This document shows positions 41,448 through 54,171 of a stretch of 64,000 nt of DNA, one piece after another. Origin of the DNA: Ilyonectria destructans. Lineage: Eukaryota; Ascomycota; Sordariomycetes; Hypocreales; Nectriaceae. The translations under genes and the position numbers were made by a program. The notes below the pieces were generated by a model. The model worked only from the letters and a program-made list of their open reading frames with translations, was not told the origin of the DNA and ran no database searches. The stretch is taken from assembly GCA_020740775.1 (NCBI GenBank), contig JAHEWK010000029.1, positions 62,001 to 126,000 of the forward strand. The letters are read 5' to 3'. Every line of letters begins with the position of its first letter. The stretch's first letter is position 1.

Positions 41448-42160
41448 GCGTTGATATCATCCAACAAAATAGAGCTGTTAAGGGGTTTATTTGAAGTGGA
41501 ATGTTTTGGTCGAACATTAGTGAGACTTCTAAGCGCTGATCCGCAGCGGCCCCGCTGTAGTTCGTTCTGTTGACCGTTTGGGCATGAATTCAACAGAATT
41601 GAGTACGGAGGTACATGGCTCAATGTACTGTGGGGCAAAAGCCTTGATCATGTGGACCCCATTTTGCGTGTTCAGGCGTGCTTTTGGGGTTTTGCAACAG
41701 TGACCTCTATAGGCTGCCATATACTGGGGCACAGGACGTGCTGAGCTAGGGATCCTAATCTACAGTCTACATAATGCCATTAGGTGGGGTTAGGCTTAGT
41801 CATTTGCGACGCGAAATTAGTCCTCCCCAACGAAAAACATTTTCTGCAAAAGGCGAAAACAGACCACTATCCAGCATATCATCGGCTCAAAGGCGCATCG
41901 TGTCGAGCCTGTTACCCGTCAGCGGGATGACCAGGCGCGGCTGAGAAACAGTAGCCGCAGAACCAGCCTGTTACCAGGAAGGCCATGGTAAGGCCATGGG
42001 CGTGGCAGCACCAGGCTGCCTCGGGTAGTCCCGGTCAGGTGAAGGGTGCTGTAACACCTTTCTTCTGGCCGAGCCCAGGTAATAAGGAGGAGGAACAAAT
42101 GAGAAGAGAAGAGTTTGAAAAAGAGGGAAGGAGCGCGAGTGCGTCTCGGGTCAGCCTCGT
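41448..42160. other. 3' flank of the LINE
   Basis: No supported gene. The right part (about 41900-42160) is probably the LINE 3' untranslated region, since the RNase H frame ends at 42161 on the minus strand. It contains imperfect GTTACC(A/C)G repeats. No poly(A) tail or short-repeat tail was found. Confidence 0.45.
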
Positions 42161-45100
42161 CTAGTGACGAGGACAAATCTTTTCAAAGAAGGCGTTTGTT
42201 TTGGCCAGCTTGACAAACTTGTCGAAGTCTCTTCCTATTGCAAGGTTGACTGCTGCATTCGGTGAGGGAGCCAGCCTCATCCGATGACGCGGCGGTACCT
42301 TTCTGCAATAGAAGATATGATCAGGTGCTTTGAGTCGGTTGCATGAGCAGACCACTCGTGCTTCGCTGTGGTCAAATCTTACGTGATATGCGGCGAAGTC
42401 CCCATGGAGGGATCTTGCTGCGAGCAGATGGTGCAAGACTGCACGCGGGAGCGAGAGCTCCGGTGGGCAGCCCGTGGTCGCCTTGAGATTGAATCTCCTG
42501 TACTGCTCGGGGGAGGAGGTAGACCACCATACTTGAAAAATTTCTTTCGGTTTATGCCTTGCGACTCTTCGCAGGTATGCTAGCGTTGGTTTAGCGCCCT
42601 CGGGCTCGGGCAGAGAGGATGCTGCTTTTGCCAATTTATCGGCTTGATCGTTGCCAGGAATGTCCGTATGGCCTGGTATCCAGCGCACTTGTGTAGCTCC
42701 ATGCGATGCAACTAAGGCCTGGAACTCGAGGAAGACTTCTTGGCAGGAGTCAGATGGTGTGCCTCGTAGGCATGTGGCGGCAGCCAGGTTATCCAGGCAG
42801 ACTATTATGTCCTGTGTTGCTGATTCTCGGAGGTTTAGGGCGGCCTTCAGGCCCTCTAGTGCTCCTGTGGCCTCAGCATCAAAGACCTCAGCTGGCCCGA
42901 GGCGACCTGATCCATCGAAGATCGGGAGATTATTTTGGTGGATGGTGAAGCCGTAGCTAGCTGCTCTCCCTGAGGACAAGGAGCCGTCTGAGTATACAAT
43001 CAAGGTGAGCGGGTTGAGTGACTGAATCCAATGGAGGAAGGTCTCAGCAGATTCTTCTTTTGATGCTATCTGCAGCGGTACTGCCTGCTCGTTGTTAAAG
43101 CATTGCTGGATGAGCGTCGGTCGTATGCAAGGCGCGAGGAGCTCATTAGTGCGTCGAAGACGTGTCCTGAAGCTGCTCTCTGTCGGTGCTTGATATCTCC
43201 GTTTGATGAGATCGTGGTATGCGGGTTGTCTGGGTGGGAGCGTTCGACTTGCCAGGGGGTGGGCCTCGTCGAGCGATTTAAGTCGAGCAGAGAACCGGAG
43301 TCGCCGTGCTTCGAGAAGCTGGGCGACTGGTGGTATGCCGCTTTCCCGGTGGAGGGCGGCGATGGGTGTCGTCCTCCAGACGGGGAGTATGGCTCTCATA
43401 GATTGGTTTATGGCCTTGGTCATTCTCTGTATGAGATGTTGGTTGCTCGATGGTAGGTCTTTGGACGGCTGATTCCATCGCGGCCAGGTTGTGCCTGGGT
43501 ACCACGCTTCCGCGCCGTGGAGCAGGACTGGTTCGACACATGCTCTGACGGCGCTTCGTACGGCGCTGGGCAGCGGGCCATGTTTCGTATTGGTGAGTCC
43601 GCGCAAGTGGTAGGCGACTGCTTGCGCTTTCGCTGTCCACTTCTCTACGTGAATTCGGAATGATAGTCTGCTGTCTAGCCAGATGCCTAGTGTGAAGGAA
43701 CGATCATGTGACTTTCATACTTTATGAATAGTCTCACTTTATGAATATTGTATAAATAGCTTTAAGTCAGAGCTTTCCTTAGGAATCTCTTTCTCTCCTT
43801 GTAAACAATCATTTTGCCCAAGTCGCACTCGACCTCGTTCGTGCTCTTGTCCCGTCACACCTAGCCAGCGTAGAGCCGCTTCAGGATGTTTCGCGACATC
43901 ACCGTGGCGTATCGCCGGAGCGGTCTTGAGTTTGCTGCGAGAGAAGTGCATGACTTCCGTCTTCTTCGGGTCGAAAGATACGCCGTTTGCCGCGCCCCAG
44001 CGGACCAGTTCTTCGACGGACCTTGATGCCGCCGCCGCGGTTTCGTCCACTGTGTCACCTGTGCACAGGATGCCTGTGTCATCTGCATAGCCGAACCGGC
44101 CTAGGGGGTTGCTTAATCGGTAGATAGGTTCCGTGTAGAGCAGAAAAAGGATTGGCGACACAGGCGACCCCTGAGGGAGGCCGCACTGGAGGGGAGAGGA
44201 GGGGGTGACGGTGTCTTGGTATCTAACGCGAGCAGACCGATTACGCATGAAGGATCCAGCCCATCGGGCCAGATGTTCAGGCCAGCCTTGTTCACGTAGA
44301 CGCAGAATTAGTCTGTTGCGCATGACGGTGTCGAATGCGCCTTGAATATCCATTGTGACCAGAGTGGCCACCTTCTTGCGTGCGAATGCTTCTTCGATGT
44401 CGTGAATTAAAGCAGTCACCAGGTCTGTTGCAGACCTCTTGGGGAGCGCTCCGGCTTGCTGTGGGTGGAGGACTTTGTAGTGAATAGCCGCCCATGCGAG
44501 GCGGCGCGCGATCAACCGTTCTAGGCCCTTGCTGAGGCAGGAGAGCAGAGAGATAGGTCGCCATGCCCGTGGCGTTGTAAGGTCCCTACGTCCAGGTTTG
44601 GCAATCATGACCACCTCCGCCTCCCTGAAGGGCTCTGGGTGGTGGCCTATGGCGAGGCATCCTTGGAATAGGCGGCGGACGTGTGTTTCGATGAGATGCC
44701 ACACGGCCCTCAGAAGTTTGATTGTAATGTTATCCGCTCCTGGGGATGTATTTCCTGTACGGAGGGTCGCATCCCGTGCCTCCTCTAGGGAGATTTCGTG
44801 GGGAAATGGGATCGATCTGGGAGCCTGAGTCCAGGGGTCTTGGATGTCGTCCTCTGAGGTTCGGCGTTCTAGAGTGGCTCGGCGGAGTGCGTTGGCCTTG
44901 TCCAGCTGAGTTTCGTAGACGACGTCGTCGACCTGCAGTGGTGGCGGCTGGAAGGTCCCTGGTGATCTTAGCCACCGAACAGCCTTGAAAACGGAGCTGC
45001 TATTGGAGAAGCTGTCAATGAGGTTCCGCCAGTAGAGCCTTTTGGCTCGGCGGACTACGCGATGGAAATCTCGTTTGGCGAATTGGACTTCTTGGTTGAA

Positions 45101-46070
45101 ACCGAGAGGGTAGAGTCTTCTTATAGCGCGATATCCAGCTGTGGCACCAGCACACTCTTCAGTCCACCAGGGAGCGGTGCGTGCCCCCTTCCGTGTAGGT
45201 CGGCCGGCTGCATTCGCTGCCGATGTTAGGAGGCTCACGAGCGCAGAAGCAAGCTCATCGAGCTCCCATGGGGTAGAAGCGGCGACAGGGATTCCCGTGA
45301 CTCCGAGTTCTATGATTTCAGCGAAGCGCCTGAGCTCGTCATCTGTTGTCACGCGGATCCTGCCCGGTTGTATTGGGGCAGGCTTTGTATCCGGGAGGGT
45401 TAGGCTGAGTGTAAAGTGATCGGAGCTTGTAGCAAGGTGATCCTCAATGATTGCTTCAGCAAGAGGCATATTCGTAAAAGCAAGGTCGATGGTATTCCCA
45501 TGTGGATTTGTCGGGATGTCTGGGGTATTCAATAAATTAAGGTCGTTTTCTAATGCCCAGGAGGCGATGTCTTGGCCCCGATTTGTGGTCTGTCCCGTCT
45601 GCCAAGTATGATGTCTGGCGTTGAAGTCGCCGGCCACGAGGCAGCGTTCCGGAACAGGCCATCGTAACAGAGTATCCAGAGTATCGTTTCCGTCGTTCTG
45701 GCGGTAGAAATTGACTATTGTTATATCGTTGACTGTGAGCCACAGAGTGTCTCGGGTTTGATAGGGTCGGTTCTGGTCTGCTAGGAGTCTAGGGTCTCGC
45801 CGGACATATGTCATGACTCTAGGTCGAGTGCCATTACTGTCCCATGTTTCAACGGGCGTGAATGTGTCATACGCCGGATGAGTTTTTGAGATACTGGGAG
45901 TTTGTAAAAGTTGTCCAAGGTTCCTGTAGAAGGATAATGTCGTATTGCTCGGAATCTGCTAACGCAAGGGCACAGTCGTGGACCGGGGAAATCTTACCGA
46001 CGTTGGCCTGAAAGACCCTAAGCGGCTTTCTATCGCTTCTCCGTGTTCGGGGGTGTCTACTCATGTTCAT
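42161..46070 (-). pseudogene. LINE ORF2 (Tad-like): endonuclease, reverse transcriptase, RNase H
   Basis: The minus strand starts MNMSRHPRTRRSDRKPL at 46070. The apurinic-type endonuclease follows: VFQANVGK, IILLQEPWT, LVAGDFNARHHTW, SSDHFTLSL. A one-base change in an A5 run near 45900 shifts the frame. Reverse transcriptase blocks are clear: RPISLLSCLSKGLERLIARR, TLVTMDIQGAFDTV, GLPQGSPVSPILF and the catalytic FGYADD. At 43691-43859 a solo LTR splits the frame between RWLG and IWLDSRLSFRIHVEKW. The RNase H domain follows (IVYSDGSL, AEATGALEG, IVCLDNLAAA, GNDQADKLAK), then a CxC...H...C end (VVCSCNRLKAPDHIFYC) before the stop at 42161. RNase H after RT places it in the Tad1-like clade. Confidence 0.92.
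43691..43859 (-). mobile_element. Solo LTR, family C, copy 2 (169 bp), in the LINE
   Basis: On the minus strand it begins TGTGACGGGACAAGAGC and ends CGTTCCTTCACA. It is bordered by the exact 5-bp duplication CCTAG (43686-43690 and 43860-43864). It is about 90% like the copy at 21723-21888. It interrupts LINE ORF2 between the RT and RNase H domains. Confidence 0.92.
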
Positions 46071-46770
46071 TGGGACGGGTGATAAGGACGATGCGACGCT
46101 TTCTCGGTGAGCCAGGTCTAGGGTGTTCAGGTTCCTCTTCTGCTTCGGGGGTTGTAGCCACCATTATGCATGAGGGCGCTCTTGATGCGGCTGGGCTAGG
46201 AGCACGAGCGCTTCGCTGCTCTTGGGGCACGGTGTTGTCTCTTTGTGGTTCAGGTGCGTATTGTTGCAGTTCTAGATTGCGCTGACGGTATGTTTCAGCG
46301 CCTACTGTTCGGACGTGCTCTCTTTGCTCCTTGGTTAGCCGGCGAAAGACGCCGTGCACTTTCCTCGGGCGAGCTGGGCACTTAAGAAAGTTGGCGCGGT
46401 GAGGGCCTAGGCAGTTGACACCTTGTTCTGGGGCAGTGCAGTCATCCGGAGCGTGGCCAGTTTTGCCGCAGCGTTGGCAAGGAGGCTGTCTGTGACAGAC
46501 GCGGAAAGAGTGGTAGTCCCAGCATGTTTCGCACTGCCTGGGGCGGTCGGTTTTGTTGACGAGTTTGGCCGTGCGGCTGCCGAAAAGGGACCAATATTTC
46601 TTGGTCGGCTTCAGGAAAGATACAAGCAAGGTCTTGGTTAATGGGCTGTCTGAGATGCGTTGCGAAGGGCGTATGTCAACAGGCTTTAGTCCACAATCCA
46701 CATTCCCCCGCTCGGCGATTGGTGCTGCTGAGGTGCTTCGTTTCTTGGGGTGCTTGCCTTGAGGTGCCCG
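46057..46770 (-). pseudogene. LINE ORF1 (gag-like, CCHC zinc knuckles), 5'-truncated
   Basis: The C-terminal part of a LINE ORF1: LLVSFLKPTKKYWSLFGSR, RQCETCWDYHSFRVC, PPCQRCGKTGHAPDDC (a CCHC knuckle), NCLGPHRANFLKCPAR and RLTKEQREHVRTVG, ending RPNEHE. The frame has no ATG near its start and is bounded upstream by a stop near 46772, so the N-terminal half is missing, as in many 5'-truncated LINEs. Its stop overlaps the ORF2 start by 14 bases, which suggests coupled translation of the two frames. Confidence 0.82.
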
Positions 46771-48829
46771 GAGGCGGAATCAGGGCGCTTTGGCAACAAG
46801 ACATGGCACTGGATCCATCCGAACCGAGCAATCCACTTCACCTCACTTCACCTGCCTCTGCCACCACCGTATCGAGTAAGACGGAGCTCTACTGCTATCC
46901 CGGGTCTTGATAGTGCTGATTCTCCCTATCCCTTAGTAGTCCTCCTCCATGAATATCAATGAACATCCATGTCATCTCCAATCTTCAACCTCCAATCTCC
47001 GTCTTTCCAACTCCCATCCCAGCATGCCCATCCCCATGGCCCTAATCATCTCCCCACCCCACAAAAGCTTGTCCGGTCTTGGCAACAACGCCCTGCTCCC
47101 TGGCGATGCCTCATCCGGCAGGGATTCTCCCATCTGAAACGCCGTGCCATTCCCTCCCAAGTCAAGATCTGCCCCCCCTTGGGTCCAGACTCGGCCATAG
47201 CCCCAGAGATGTCAACAACTACCCCATCATACCGCGCTCCCTCCATTTCTCAACACCGCCTGGACGGAGAAGGAGGGAAAAAAAAGGGGGGCATGCGAGA
47301 TTGCGCGGTCGGTCGCATGTATGCCTCTGTCACTAGACGGAGATGAAGTTCCTAATGAGAGCCAAGCCCATTGTTGTAAACTCCCAGCGTCGGTGTCGCC
47401 TTGCTTCATTTTCGCAATTTGGCACGTCGGTCGTTAGGACAAGCAAGGCCGAACGAGGCGTGCTGCCAAGCGGCTATTCCAAGCCACACGAGCGACCAGT
47501 CTCTCAGCTCAGGAAGCGGCTTTGCCAGAGATATGACGGCTTGCGCGCCTTGCTTTCCCCGCTGAGACACCCTCGCTTATTCCATGACTGCTTCCCAACT
47601 TGGGGGATTCCAAAAATGAATCTGTCGGTGGGGTTGGATCAGGAGACACAGAGGCCCAAGGGGAAGGGTCACAATTCACAAGGACTTGGGCCAGGTCAAG
47701 TGCCATTTCTCTCGGCCGTACGGAGTACTCCGTAGAAAAGCTCCGGACACCAGGTCAGATGGCAGAGAGCCCCCTGTCGTGAAGAAATAATCACCCGTCC
47801 TCGCAGGGTACTGATTGCCCTGAAGTGGTGTGAGACTCGGCCAGGCACGAAAAATTGTTTCGACGCCTGGACATTACCAATGAGGCAAGTCAAGGAGCCA
47901 TGGCCCATGTTGCAGAAGACGGTCTGTGTGCACGCAAACATTCAGTCTCAGTTCGTTGCTGCTGTCGCCATCTATCGGCTCCGCCAACTAACTCATCGAT
48001 TTCGTCGCTTCCCGGCTTCACCCGTAGCCCCTCTTCTTACTCATACGAGCACCTGCCTCCTAAGGCGTACGGAACAGATGATACTGTGGACCGTCCCAAC
48101 CGGGTATATCGTCACCGTAACAGTAGAAACTAGTAGTACAACCGCCCCCTCTTCCTCATCTGCCTCCTCTCTCCTGTGTTCTTGCCCGTCTTTCATCTCC
48201 TTTTGCCAATGATATAACAATGCATGTTGCCTTCTGCGTGCTGATAACTTGGGGGGTCCTCGAATCTTAAACAGAAAGCGATCGCTTCGAAACATAGATA
48301 TCAGGACATGCGTGTCCTGTCCTGGGAAAAATAAAAAGACAACTGACTCCCCAAACGCCGAATGGGAAGGGTATCGATAGGTCGATCCAGCACTCCGCCT
48401 AGGCCCGTCCGAGAGACACCCCCCAAATAAACAAGTTCCCGCTAGATGATGTTGGGGAGGAGACTGCAAAAAGGAGTCACCCTCCCGTCGAAACGATCGA
48501 CTCGAATGATATACACCGCCGTTAGTCCTAGCCAGTCGGAATCCCCTCCACCACCAGGCCTTTGTGGTCCGTTTCTCTATACCGCGCTTGCCGTGATGTA
48601 GTAATATTTCCAGGTGATAAAACAAAAAAACACTTTGATTAAATCCAGTAGGGTGTCCGAAGAAGCCGTTGCTAAACCGCGATTCGTCGTGACACCAGCG
48701 TTTGTGATGATGAGCGAGTGCTGTACTCGGGTGTGTGTTCGTAAAGTATAGTACATTTGATGGCTCGGGAGCAGCATCGTGAAGCTGGGCCGTTCATCGA
48801 CTTTGAATATAATCGTGTCGCGTGAGCAA
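46771..48829. other. Intergenic region downstream of flbC
   Basis: No supported gene. Open frames on both strands overlap each other and show no family motifs or splice logic. The left edge is the 5' break of the LINE; the right part should include the flbC 3' untranslated region. Bases 47230-47300 include an A/G-rich tract (GAGAAGGAGGGAAAAAAAAGG). Confidence 0.55.
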
Positions 48830-50117
48830 TTAATCAGAGTGGTGGTCCTCAGACCCAGCTTCCGAACGGGAGTCGCCACGATGAACCTTCCTGTGTCGCC
48901 GAAGGTTGGAGACGATCGAAAAGTGTCGACCGCAGCCCTCAACCTCACAAACAAAGGCTAGTAGAACTTTAGCAAGAATTCTCGGCCACGCCACACAAAA
49001 CATTGCGTCAGAGATACGGGTACGTACGCTTCTCGCCAGTATGGCTGTACATGTGAGTCTGCAGGGAACTCGGTCGAGCAAATCGCTTGTCGCACACCTT
49101 GCACTTGTGCTTCTTCTGGGTGCTGGAGGAGACTTTGGAACTGAACTGTCCTATCATTGACTGGGGGGCTGGGGGTATCTGGGAAGCCATCAACTCCTGG
49201 GATCGATGGAGGACCCGCGAGTTGACGGATTCGATGTCTGAACCAGCAATTGAGTAATCGGAGACCGAGTCGCCATAGTAGGAGCTGAAGTTATCAGTGG
49301 AGGAGATGGAGGAACTGGTGGAGTGCGTGGAAGGAAAACCGTATGAATCCACAGAAGACCTGTCGCTTTGGGCACCATAGATGTTCCTGGGCGTTTCTTG
49401 GCTCATGGCTAGCATGCCGCGGCTTGCATCAAGAGCATCGGCGAAGCTCCTTCGGTCATCATGTGGGAGACTACTAAGTTGAGTGTCAGCTATCTGGCTC
49501 ATGAGACGAAATCTGGTGTCTGTAGGGTTCTCGAGCTACTCCCGATGGACACTGGTTGGTACTGACTGCTGAGAGAACCGCCTGGCATGGTCTGCATGAG
49601 GGGCGAGTGTGAAGTGTGGTGGCCGAACGGGGGGGTGGGCGTAACCCATGGCCTCGTAAGGGGCAACAGAAGTAGGTGCGAAATGGGCGTTGACTGGGGA
49701 AGCCGACGTTGTGTACGTCGCGTCCCCGTATGCGGCTGATGTAGTTTGGCTGCGGCTGATGCTGAGGAGATCTTGGGGCACATTGAGTAAGTCCTGATGC
49801 TCGTAGATACCGACCATTGAAGGAGAAGGGCTGAGGCTACCTGCGGAGGTGTTGGCGACAGGCATTGAGCCGTACGATGCAATAGACGAGGCACTGCTAG
49901 TGCTGGCGCGGCCGCTATGCGGCCGCTTGCCAGCCATCATATTAGGGTTGAGAGCCTGATGGTTGCCGACGAAGAGACCGCCACCCGGTGGGGCGGGTTG
50001 AGGCGGTGACGATGTGGAGGACCATGGGTTTGAGAAAGTGGGAGGTTGTGCAGGTGCCGAAGAGTCATAGTTCAACGAAGGCCCAAACCGCTGTGCCGTG
50101 TGGAGAGTCATGGTCAT
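48830..50117 (-). CDS. flbC: C2H2 conidiation regulator FlbC
   Basis: Three minus-strand exons: 49567-50117, 49028-49512, 48830-48957; introns 54 and 70 bp, 387 aa. The N-terminal 180 residues are Ser/Pro-rich and disordered (MTMTLHTAQRFGPSLNYDS). Splicing at CAGCA|GTCAGT skips an in-frame TAG and gives RRFSQQFRLMSQIADTQL, then FADALDASRGMLAMSQETPR. Two adjacent C2H2 fingers close the protein: HKCKVCDKRFARPSSLQTHMYSH (about 318-340), then [30 protein letters not shown] across the last intron. This finger pair and position match FlbC of Aspergillus nidulans (354 aa), which activates asexual development upstream of brlA-type genes; other Pezizomycotina use it in growth and conidiation. It acts in the nucleus. 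The upstream region is very long. Confidence 0.85.
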
Positions 50118-53100
50118 GTTGGCGTGTGAACAAGACTATGTAAAGTTGAGGATGAGATGAGTAACCGAGTGAGCATAGAAGGTTTGATGATTGTATTGGG
50201 ATAAAAAGGTTTGTGGATCAGATGCGGGATCCCGACTAGAGAAAAAGCCAAGTCGGTCACACAGATCAAAGACAAGATGATCGCTTTTGGTTTGGAGATA
50301 TATGGAGAGTTTTGTCCGGGCCAAGGTGGATCAGCGAAGTCTTAAGTGTCTGGGTGTGAATTGACGTGAGCTGGCTGGGTAGCGTGAGAGAAGTGGAGTT
50401 CCCTGTCCCTCTGGGAAGAAAAGGTGTGACGACTCTGGGTTAAGTGATCGGCAGGCCGATGTCCTTTCGCAATGGCTGAGGTGACAGGGTTGGTGCGATG
50501 AAGTAGGGTCGTAGGACAAAGTAGTGGACCAGGGGGTTGTGGGCTGCGTAAGATGATGGCCGCTCAAGTCAATTTTGACAGCCCACGGCACCCAGATAGC
50601 GTCCGCGATACCAAGACGGTGGAAAGATCAGCAAGGTCTCCCGAGGCTTCGGTCAGAATGTCCTGTATGGATGCCCCCGGATGTGTTGACCTTTCTGATC
50701 GGTTTGAGATGGCGTGGGTGAACTGGCTGGGATTGGAAATGTGTGCAAAATTCAAGTTAACGGTTTGGGACGGACGACGAGGCAACGGCTTATACAAGTC
50801 TCCCTCGAGAGGGCGAACGCCAGATAATATCGACACCGAGTGAACTCTGTGGATTCTGTGGATCGAAAAGGGGGGTAGAAGATGGTGACGGGGTGACGGG
50901 GTATGCTTTGACTCTCTGGTCCAGGGAGGGGGTGTGAGAGCCATCAGCGACGGACTGAGATGGAGGATGGAGCAGGGTGGTGGGTAAGGCTACGTACGGC
51001 AGTTTTGCAAAAGGGGATCCCCGCCCCCAAGAGCCAAGAGACTTGTGGTCCATGGGCGAACGCCACTGATGTGGAGGGTCTCAGATGAGTTACAAGGCCG
51101 GAGCCGGAGAGTACGTAGCGGGCTGGGACTTGAGGTGGGCAGGGCGGGATATGCAGGTCCCTCCGTGGTTGAGCAATGAGCAAGCTCCGGGACGGGCTTG
51201 GGGGGTCGACTGCGATGAGGCCGGCATTGGAAATCGAGAGCCCCGAGGGCCGCAAGCCACTCAACGGCACCATCGAGGGATCCGCCCACGCTTGTTTAGC
51301 GTTGGGGAATTGGCAAAAGAGCTTAGCTGTGGACTGGGCGTCGGCGATGGGCCGTCGAGTCGCAGGTCATGGGGGAGTGGGGGGAGGATCCCACGAGGGG
51401 GGCCAACTGAGCTAAGACGTGCTGGAGCCCATAGTCAACGGCGTGGGGGCCAAGAACAGGGTTCCAACAAATACCAGTCCCCAAATACCGCTGGACATGA
51501 ATTGTGATACACGTGTGACTGTCAGGAGGGGGATGGTCCTACCGCACTAAGCCTAATCTGGGATAGATTCAAGCTGTCATTTTATTGTTCCGTTTACATA
51601 TAGACTCTGAATCGCTTTCTATCGTTGCAGCCATGTACATGGTACTGATATGGTCAGCCATCAGACTTCAAATGGTTACCGTGAAACCGCCGCAATGCGG
51701 TACGGTTCTGCTGCCAACCAGAGTCTGTACTATGATCCCGTTCATTTCTAAGACCCAGAGAGACGCGTACCGATGATGCAGTACCCCCAAGCGTACTTTG
51801 TGATTTGGTGTTTCAAATATCCATGCCTGGAAGTGCGGCATCTAGACCATGGGCGCTTGCTTCGGGTTGGCCAGCCGCGGCCGCCATGTTTGGATAGAGC
51901 AGTGATCAGCAGGTCGTCGTGGTCATCAAGGGGCCAGGGGCGTTCGACGACACATGGGAGATTTGGGTCCACAAGATAAAGTTCAGTGTTCCACAATACA
52001 CCACCTCTCGGCCCGCCCTTATACGAATATAATACCTACCGGTATGCACGGCCGCAATTCCAGCAGTCGATCCGCGATCCCAAACTCCACAGCCTTGCCA
52101 GATGCGGAAGTGGAGGCGGCGGACCGGACTTCTACAGCGAAGGTTTTTGTCTCGCCCATGTGCATAGGTCCAAGCTCGAATCTGAACCTGAATCAAATTT
52201 CCGGCTACTTGGTAACAGTCTCGGCCCCCCCCCCCCCCCACTGTAGTGCGCCGTACATCACCTACAAGGTTAATTCGACTCGACCAACAGTGATCCCCCG
52301 ACAGAGCCCCGGCGACGGGCGATGGACTTGTCCCAGAGGACGAGCTTGCCCTCAACACGACAACGAAGACGGGGAAGATGCCTTGAACTAACACCGTATC
52401 GTATGTTATTTTGATCGCTCTGTGGTCTCACCCATGTCCCGTGGAGGTTACACCTCATCATGGGCATGCAAGATCCTCCGACACCAGAATCAGGCCCCCG
52501 GTGACCCAGTCCATCACAGCCAGCCAAGGCGACCAACTTGGGTACGGTAGGCTAAGCTAGGCCCAGCCAAGCCCCTTCAGCCACCATGGCTTGCTCCATC
52601 AGAGCTGCCAACGTGGCACACGCTGTTAGTGGTCGAGCGGTCACACTAGGCCGTCTAGTGCGGCCGCGCATTTTTGAGAAGGTTACGCAAAGCTCTTGAG
52701 GCACCAAGATGGGCTCCGCGGAACAGGACCCGGTGTCAGTGCACTGCGGGCGGGCTAATCCCGTAGTTTCCGGGAGATCCGCGCCATGTCGAGCTCGAGA
52801 TCGCGCCTGAAGAGGATTGACATTTAGTGATCTATCTGCCCGCCCGACCGTCAACGCCGTTGGATGTTGGGGTGAACAAGGAACACAGAAGCAAGGAGTG
52901 GCGAGAAAAGAGAGACAAAAGAGGGCTGGGGTGGGGATGACGGCAAAAGAACGAAAGCAAACATTGAAAAAGTAAGAAAATAAAAAGAAATGAGAGACAA
53001 GGGGAAAGACAACCTGCCGCGAACAACCCCCGCCCCCCTCCCGGGACGCTGAGCGGCTGCGACTTCCTTCCCGTTAGTTCCCTTTGTCCATTGTCCATTG

Positions 53101-54171
53101 TCTGCCATTGGACTGGGCCACCTCGGGCATGTATGTGGCTGGCTAGCTGACCAGCTCGGGTATAGCCTCAAGCCAAACGACGGGCGCTTCATTCATCCGT
53201 CCGAGCAGCGAGAGGGTGTCGAGGACGAGGGTCGCAAAAGCTGGCGTACCTGCGTTGTCACGGCGGCGCGCCATCTCATTCCCATCGCCGCCACGGCGCC
53301 CAGTTCTGTCTTGGCCCTTCGGAGCGGAGCAGAGACGGATTGAGCGATCTTTTGCAAGCACCGTATCCGTACGAACCACGACTACCAAATCACGGGCTAC
53401 TGAGAAGTAGTTAGAACTCAACTCACCTGTACCCAGACTTGGACCTGGAACCAACCCAAGCCCCAGTGGAAAAGCAATATGCACTTGTACATTGCATTCC
53501 GCACCAAGCAACCCTGGCGCCGGAAAACATCAACACGCCACCTCAACCTTATCCTCTTGATGACACATTATTAACCCAATTGCGATTCCGCCAGTCCCCC
53601 ACCCAGCACAGATCCTCGCCTTCACTGTTGGTCTTCCTCCCGATCGAATTTGGGGTGTAATTACCACCAACTAGCACCACTACTGCCACTGCCACCACTA
53701 CGATTCCCACAGCCAAAGCTTCTCTCAATATCCCCTTCTTTGCCCTCCTTTATTAGGGCCCGTACGTACTAATAAGCCCGCCATCGTGCCCGTTTCGATA
53801 CGCCTGGCGTCCCCCGCCCTTTCGTTGAGACGCCGCACACGGACACAGACACAAACAACAGCACTCAGACTCAAAAGACTCAGACACGCCCTTAGCTTCT
53901 CCCGCGGCGCCTCGACTTCCTTCAAATCCCACCACACCCCCTCTCCAGCTGGTTTATTAGTGCCCTAAGCCCGTGTCTCGATCGCACTCTGTGCCAGAAG
54001 TCTCAAGCTACTGACTCGATCCACAACCACCCGGAGAATTCCTCCACCCTCCACTTCGTCGTCTTGTGGCTCTTGTCCCCAGTGGACTACGGGTTTTGCT
54101 CGGATTTCTCGACCATCAAGGCATCTTCGGGTTGTGAGGCCTTCATCAAGACACCACCACACCCGCCCACC
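50118..54171. promoter_or_regulatory. 4-kb divergent upstream region between flbC and the 7TM gene
   Basis: No gene supported: the many open frames are GC-rich shadows of one another. The flbC side (50118-51500) is mixed sequence, probably leader and promoter. A C15 run lies at 52225-52239. The 7TM side has pyrimidine-rich tracts (about 53640-54170) typical of fungal leaders. A small unseen exon or upstream ORF cannot be excluded. Confidence 0.5.

Noticed and set aside
49513..49566. In-frame TAG as the end of a shorter flbC protein
   Set aside because: It lies inside a 54-bp sequence with good splice signals; splicing restores the family sequence and both zinc fingers.
50544..51507. Several 80-140 aa frames on both strands upstream of flbC
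   Set aside because: They overlap each other on opposite strands, have biased GC-rich composition and no motif; they are best explained as chance frames in promoter or leader DNA.
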